64,000 bases of DNA, taken from contig CAVQNQ010000008.1 in the NCBI GenBank assembly GCA_963714205.1, positions 1 through 64,000 on the forward strand, given 5' to 3'. Position numbers and translations under genes: made by a program. Numbering within the stretch: position 1 is the first letter of the stretch; each line of letters opens with the position of its first letter. Origin of the DNA: CAVQNQ01 sp963714205. GTDB taxonomy: Bacteria > Acidobacteriota > Terriglobia > Bryobacterales > Bryobacteraceae. The notes under the pieces were generated by a model. That model was given only the letters and a program-made list of their open reading frames with translations, was not told where the DNA came from and made no database searches. Positions 61,219 to 64,000 of the stretch are shown here, in pieces.

Positions 61219-61402
61219 TTCCTGTGCTCCTGCAAACCACCAGCGGCCTTGCAGGTCAGAGACCCCCAGCACATATTAGCAGCCATCGGGTAGGCCTCTC
61301 TCGGCAACCCGCGGCGCCGGCGGTGTCCGCTGGCCGCGGACACCGAGGCCGCCTGAGTGCGCTCTCTCTTTTCTGCGCTACCGAGCCCACCCATGTCACC
61401 GG

Positions 61403-61611
61403 CTACTTCTTCCGGTTCCGCAGGTAGTCGGACAGCGAGTTGCGGCCGGTACGGTCGAGAGCGTCCCCAGGTGCGCGTCACCGTGCAGTCCGGGGGCAAA
61501 GTCCGGGCCGTAAATGTCCCGCAACGTATCAATGCGGGTGTTGCTGTTCTTCTCACGAGTCTGCCCGTTTTCATCGCGGTGCCGATCGTCGAGACCAGGT
61601 TGTCTTGCCAT
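61403..61611 (-). CDS. Small conserved hypothetical protein with a 3' frameshift
   Basis: ATG 61611 has GGAAAGGAGGGAAAA just upstream. MARQPGLDDRHRDENGQTRE, KNSNTRIDTLRDIYG, FAPGLHGDAHLGTL matches a small protein found in many proteobacteria and others. After LGTL one base (a C near 61460) seems missing: shifted, the end reads LDRTGRNSLSDYLRNRKK and stop, as expected for the family. Unshifted it ends with unrelated residues at 61396. Function unknown. It is 42 bp downstream of the subtilase stop, same strand. Confidence 0.55.
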
Positions 61612-61653
61612 GCCGTTTTCCCTCCTTTCCGTTTAGAGTGAGTTGCACAGTCA

Positions 61654-64000
61654 TTAGGTGGTCCGCCGTGGCCGCAGTCGGTGGGCGACAGTGATATCCG
61701 CCAGCACGATACCCCTGTTTTGCAGGTCGAGACGCATTTCCTCACGGATCGCCGCGGCAGCGTCGATATCGGAAATCGTCAGCATCAGCGTGAACCTCAC
61801 GCCGTCCGTGGGGAACGCCACCCCGGCCCGCACCAGGCTTTCCAGCGAAAGCCGCCAGTTCGAGGTGTTGCCCCGCCCTTCCGGCATCGCCACCTGATAG
61901 CGCTTGATGGGGGACCATTTGAGGCCGGTCTTGATCAGGTAGCTCTCGGTCTTGTTCATGCCCTGTGGCACGTCGCCGGCATCCTGATTGAGGCGGCTCT
62001 CCCAGGTATCGTCGCCCGTATCCTGATCGATCTTTTCCTGTTGGAGGTGGGCTTCCAACTGGACCCGGATCGCCTCTTCCCGGTGATCGGGGTCAATCGG
62101 CGGGGTGTAGCAGAGCGTCACCTCAGCCTGGCCCCGGCACGAACTATTGGCACCGACCAGGGAGACCGGCCAGGCGAAGGGAAACTCAAGCCGCTGCTTG
62201 GCCAGCAGCCGGTCACTGAAGACCAGCGTCACCGAATGCGGCTCGTCGTTCAGGATGGTATCGGCCGCGGGCGCCATGCCGAAGCCCACGAACTCGCGCG
62301 AGACATGCCGCAGTGGCCGTTTGTTCAGGGCGTCTGCCCGCCGCGCCCGATGTACCGGCAGGGCGAGCAAGGTTTCCCGCGATGACTGACGTTCCAGCCG
62401 CTGATCCAGGGTGGCCAGCGTCGCCGCGGTCAGCGGAGCGGCAAAGCTGGTGCCGCAGTTGTGCACGGCGTCGCCAGCCGGTGTCAGCGAGACCAGGCCG
62501 GTTTGATTGCTTCCCCGCACATTGGCCCCGCCGAAATGCGCGAGGTCCGGCTTGCGGGCGCCGCCGACACCAGGCCCGCGCCGGGTGTAGGTGGTGGGCA
62601 TCAGCACCACATGCCCGGCTATGCCGGGAGGGTTCACCGCCCCCACGGTGAGGCCGAGGATGTGCTCCGATGGTGCCGTGATCTGCTGATCCTGGGTTCC
62701 GAATCCGGCCAGCATCGTTGCTGCGTCTTCCGGTTTCTCAGGCCATGGCGGGCGAGTGGTTCCCACCAGGTTGCCGGCGGCCACGACGAAGAGCACGTCA
62801 TTGGTTCTCGCGATCCGGTCCAGCCGGTCGGCCGCGACCGAATAGGCCAGGCGCGAGGTTCGCCGGCCGAGCGAAAAACTCAGGTTGAAGACGCGCACAC
62901 CATAATCGCGCTTGGCGACCTTCACCTTTTCATCGAGAACGTCGAAGAGTTCCTCGATATCCGGGTAATAGGCGTTTCGCAGTTCGCGACGCGGGAAAAG
63001 GTCGAGGTCGAAGAACTTGCACCCGGCCGGTTCAAGGGCGGCACTCAGGGGCGGGTTCAGCGCGCTTGCCGCGCTGACCAGGCCGGCAATGAACGTGCCG
63101 TGGCTTTCGTCGCGGTCACCAGGGGGCACCAGGCCGGCGTCGCCGACCTTCCAGGCGTCGAGCGGCGTGCCCGTGGAGACGCCGCCATCGATGACCGCGA
63201 CCGTCGGGTAATCGACGTTTGCCGCCGGCGCCCCGATCGCGGCCGGGCCGAGGTTGGCACCCGCGACCGCCGGCATGGTTTCGAGCACCGGCGGTAGTTC
63301 CACCGACCTTACGAGCCCCTGCTTAGCCAGTAGCGCCAGCAACTCGGTGTGGCGGGCCAGCGTCAGGTCAGCGCGCACCCCCCGCATTCCGTCAGGCAAC
63401 GAGGCCTCGTCCATTTCCATGGCGCGGCCATCGACCAGGAACGGCAGCTCGATCAACCGGCGCCGCTCGTCGGTGATCAACTGGACGGAGAGGGCAAGGC
63501 TCGGTTCGCCAAACTGGACCGTCGAGGTCGAGGGCAGGAACGGCCGCACCAGGAGGCCGCCTTGCAGCCGCTCCAGTCCCTGCTTGAACTGTGCAACCAG
63601 CGCATCGATTTCATTGGTGGCGACGTTCCGGTCCGGCCGGAACAGCTCGACAATGTAGCCGCCGATCACGTTCGGCTGCGCCATCCAGCGCACCGCCTCT
63701 TCGGCGGAGAATTTCACCTTGTCCGTGGCGCTGTGCAGCCCGATATCCTCGATGCCGCCCAGCTCGCTGCGGTATCCGGACACGCGGGGCTCATCCTTGC
63801 CGGTCTTCTTGTTTTTGGCGATGCGGGGGGTCAACTCGGCCTTGCTCTCGATGATGCCCGCGAGCCGGTCGAGTGCCGCCGGCGTCGTCTGGAACAGAAG
63901 CTCGCCCACGCCCTCGGTTCCCACCAGGGCGAACCGGTTGGACTGCGTGAATAGATGGCCCAGCGGCCGGTGACTCTTCGCCAGCGCTTCCTCCCGCTGG
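61654..64000 (-). CDS. Subtilisin-like S8 peptidase, possible IetS (N-terminus beyond the right edge)
   Basis: At least 782 residues; the frame is open to base 64000, so the start lies outside. An N-terminal non-protease region of about 280 residues (VRWMAQPNVIGGYIVELFRP, GLLVRPFLPSTSTVQFGEP) precedes the catalytic domain: VAVIDGGVSTGTP (Asp), DESHGTFIAG (His), NCGTSFAAPLTAA (Ser). A 200-residue C-terminal region follows. No signal peptide is visible in the part present. The layout fits IetS, the subtilase of the two-gene IetAS anti-phage system, whose AAA+ partner IetA would lie just outside; this is inference. Confidence 0.7.
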   Translation of the reverse strand, partial: QREEALAKSHRPLGHLFTQSNRFALVGTEGVGELLFQTTPAALDRLAGIIESKAELTPRIAKNKKTGKDEPRVSGYRSELGGIEDIGLHSATDKVKFSAEEAVRWMAQPNVIGGYIVELFRPDRNVATNEIDALVAQFKQGLERLQGGLLVRPFLPSTSTVQFGEPSLALSVQLITDERRRLIELPFLVDGRAMEMDEASLPDGMRGVRADLTLARHTELLALLAKQGLVRSVELPPVLETMPAVAGANLGPAAIGAPAANVDYPTVAVIDGGVSTGTPLDAWKVGDAGLVPPGDRDESHGTFIAGLVSAASALNPPLSAALEPAGCKFFDLDLFPRRELRNAYYPDIEELFDVLDEKVKVAKRDYGVRVFNLSFSLGRRTSRLAYSVAADRLDRIARTNDVLFVVAAGNLVGTTRPPWPEKPEDAATMLAGFGTQDQQITAPSEHILGLTVGAVNPPGIAGHVVLMPTTYTRRGPGVGGARKPDLAHFGGANVRGSNQTGLVSLTPAGDAVHNCGTSFAAPLTAATLATLDQRLERQSSRETLLALPVHRARRADALNKRPLRHVSREFVGFGMAPAADTILNDEPHSVTLVFSDRLLAKQRLEFPFAWPVSLVGANSSCRGQAEVTLCYTPPIDPDHREEAIRVQLEAHLQQEKIDQDTGDDTWESRLNQDAGDVPQGMNKTESYLIKTGLKWSPIKRYQVAMPEGRGNTSNWRLSLESLVRAGVAFPTDGVRFTLMLTISDIDAAAAIREEMRLDLQNRGIVLADITVAHRLRPRRTT

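Overview
The window is GC-rich, densely coding DNA, probably from a soil bacterium with a large genome. The multi-PAS kinases, the STAS-like small protein, the RbbA-type efflux operon and many conserved hypotheticals would fit Acidobacteriota (Solibacter/Bryobacter-like). That placement is inference; no rRNA or other phylogenetic marker is present.

Left third (1-11.5 kb), nearly all on the minus strand: the regulation/replication part of a prophage or phage-like element. It carries an HNH endonuclease running off the left edge, a double cold-shock protein, replication-type proteins, four or five tiny zinc-ribbon proteins, an excisionase-type HTH protein, a sigma factor plus a shortened duplicate, and a striking array (6.5-10.5 kb) of tandemly repeated, partly frameshifted C-terminal units of a ParB-like protein with palindromes at a fixed position and two inverted N-terminal fragments.

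Middle (11.56 to about 33.9 kb), mostly plus strand: a second integrative element. A tRNA 3'-end fragment (candidate att site) precedes a tyrosine integrase, then a replication-type HTH protein, a small protein and an excisionase-like HTH protein. These lead into four genes joined by 4-bp overlaps: a DrmD-like SNF2 helicase, a very large Eco57I-type adenine methyltransferase (one apparent frameshift), a 2122-residue DUF1998-type helicase with a C-terminal nuclease-like domain, and a UvrD-like helicase with an N-terminal RelE-fold domain. I read this as an anti-phage island related to class 1 DISARM, with a DrmA/DrmB- or DruE-like fusion and a RelE-UvrD protein I cannot match to a described layout. 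A small protein and a Cas4/RecB-like PD-(D/E)XK nuclease follow.

Right half (34-64 kb): chromosome-like genes between islands of an extremely GC-rich dispersed repeat, always in the same orientation. It holds a HlyD / tandem ABC ATPase / two ABC-2 permeases / TolC efflux operon followed by a tiny Cys-ended peptide gene; a STAS-like protein and an FMN reductase; a PAS-sigma54 activator; a secreted VOC protein; a three-gene phosphorelay (MEDS-multiPAS kinase, response regulator, hybrid kinase); a two-gene PD-(D/E)XK unit; two small conserved genes; and the C-terminal part of a subtilase (possibly IetS) running off the right edge.

Several genes carry single-base indels or a nonsense codon relative to an evidently continuous protein (about 19641, 36432, 50342, 57403, 61131, 61460). 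Either the assembly has indel errors or many accessory genes are decaying; this should be settled before any gene is called dead.
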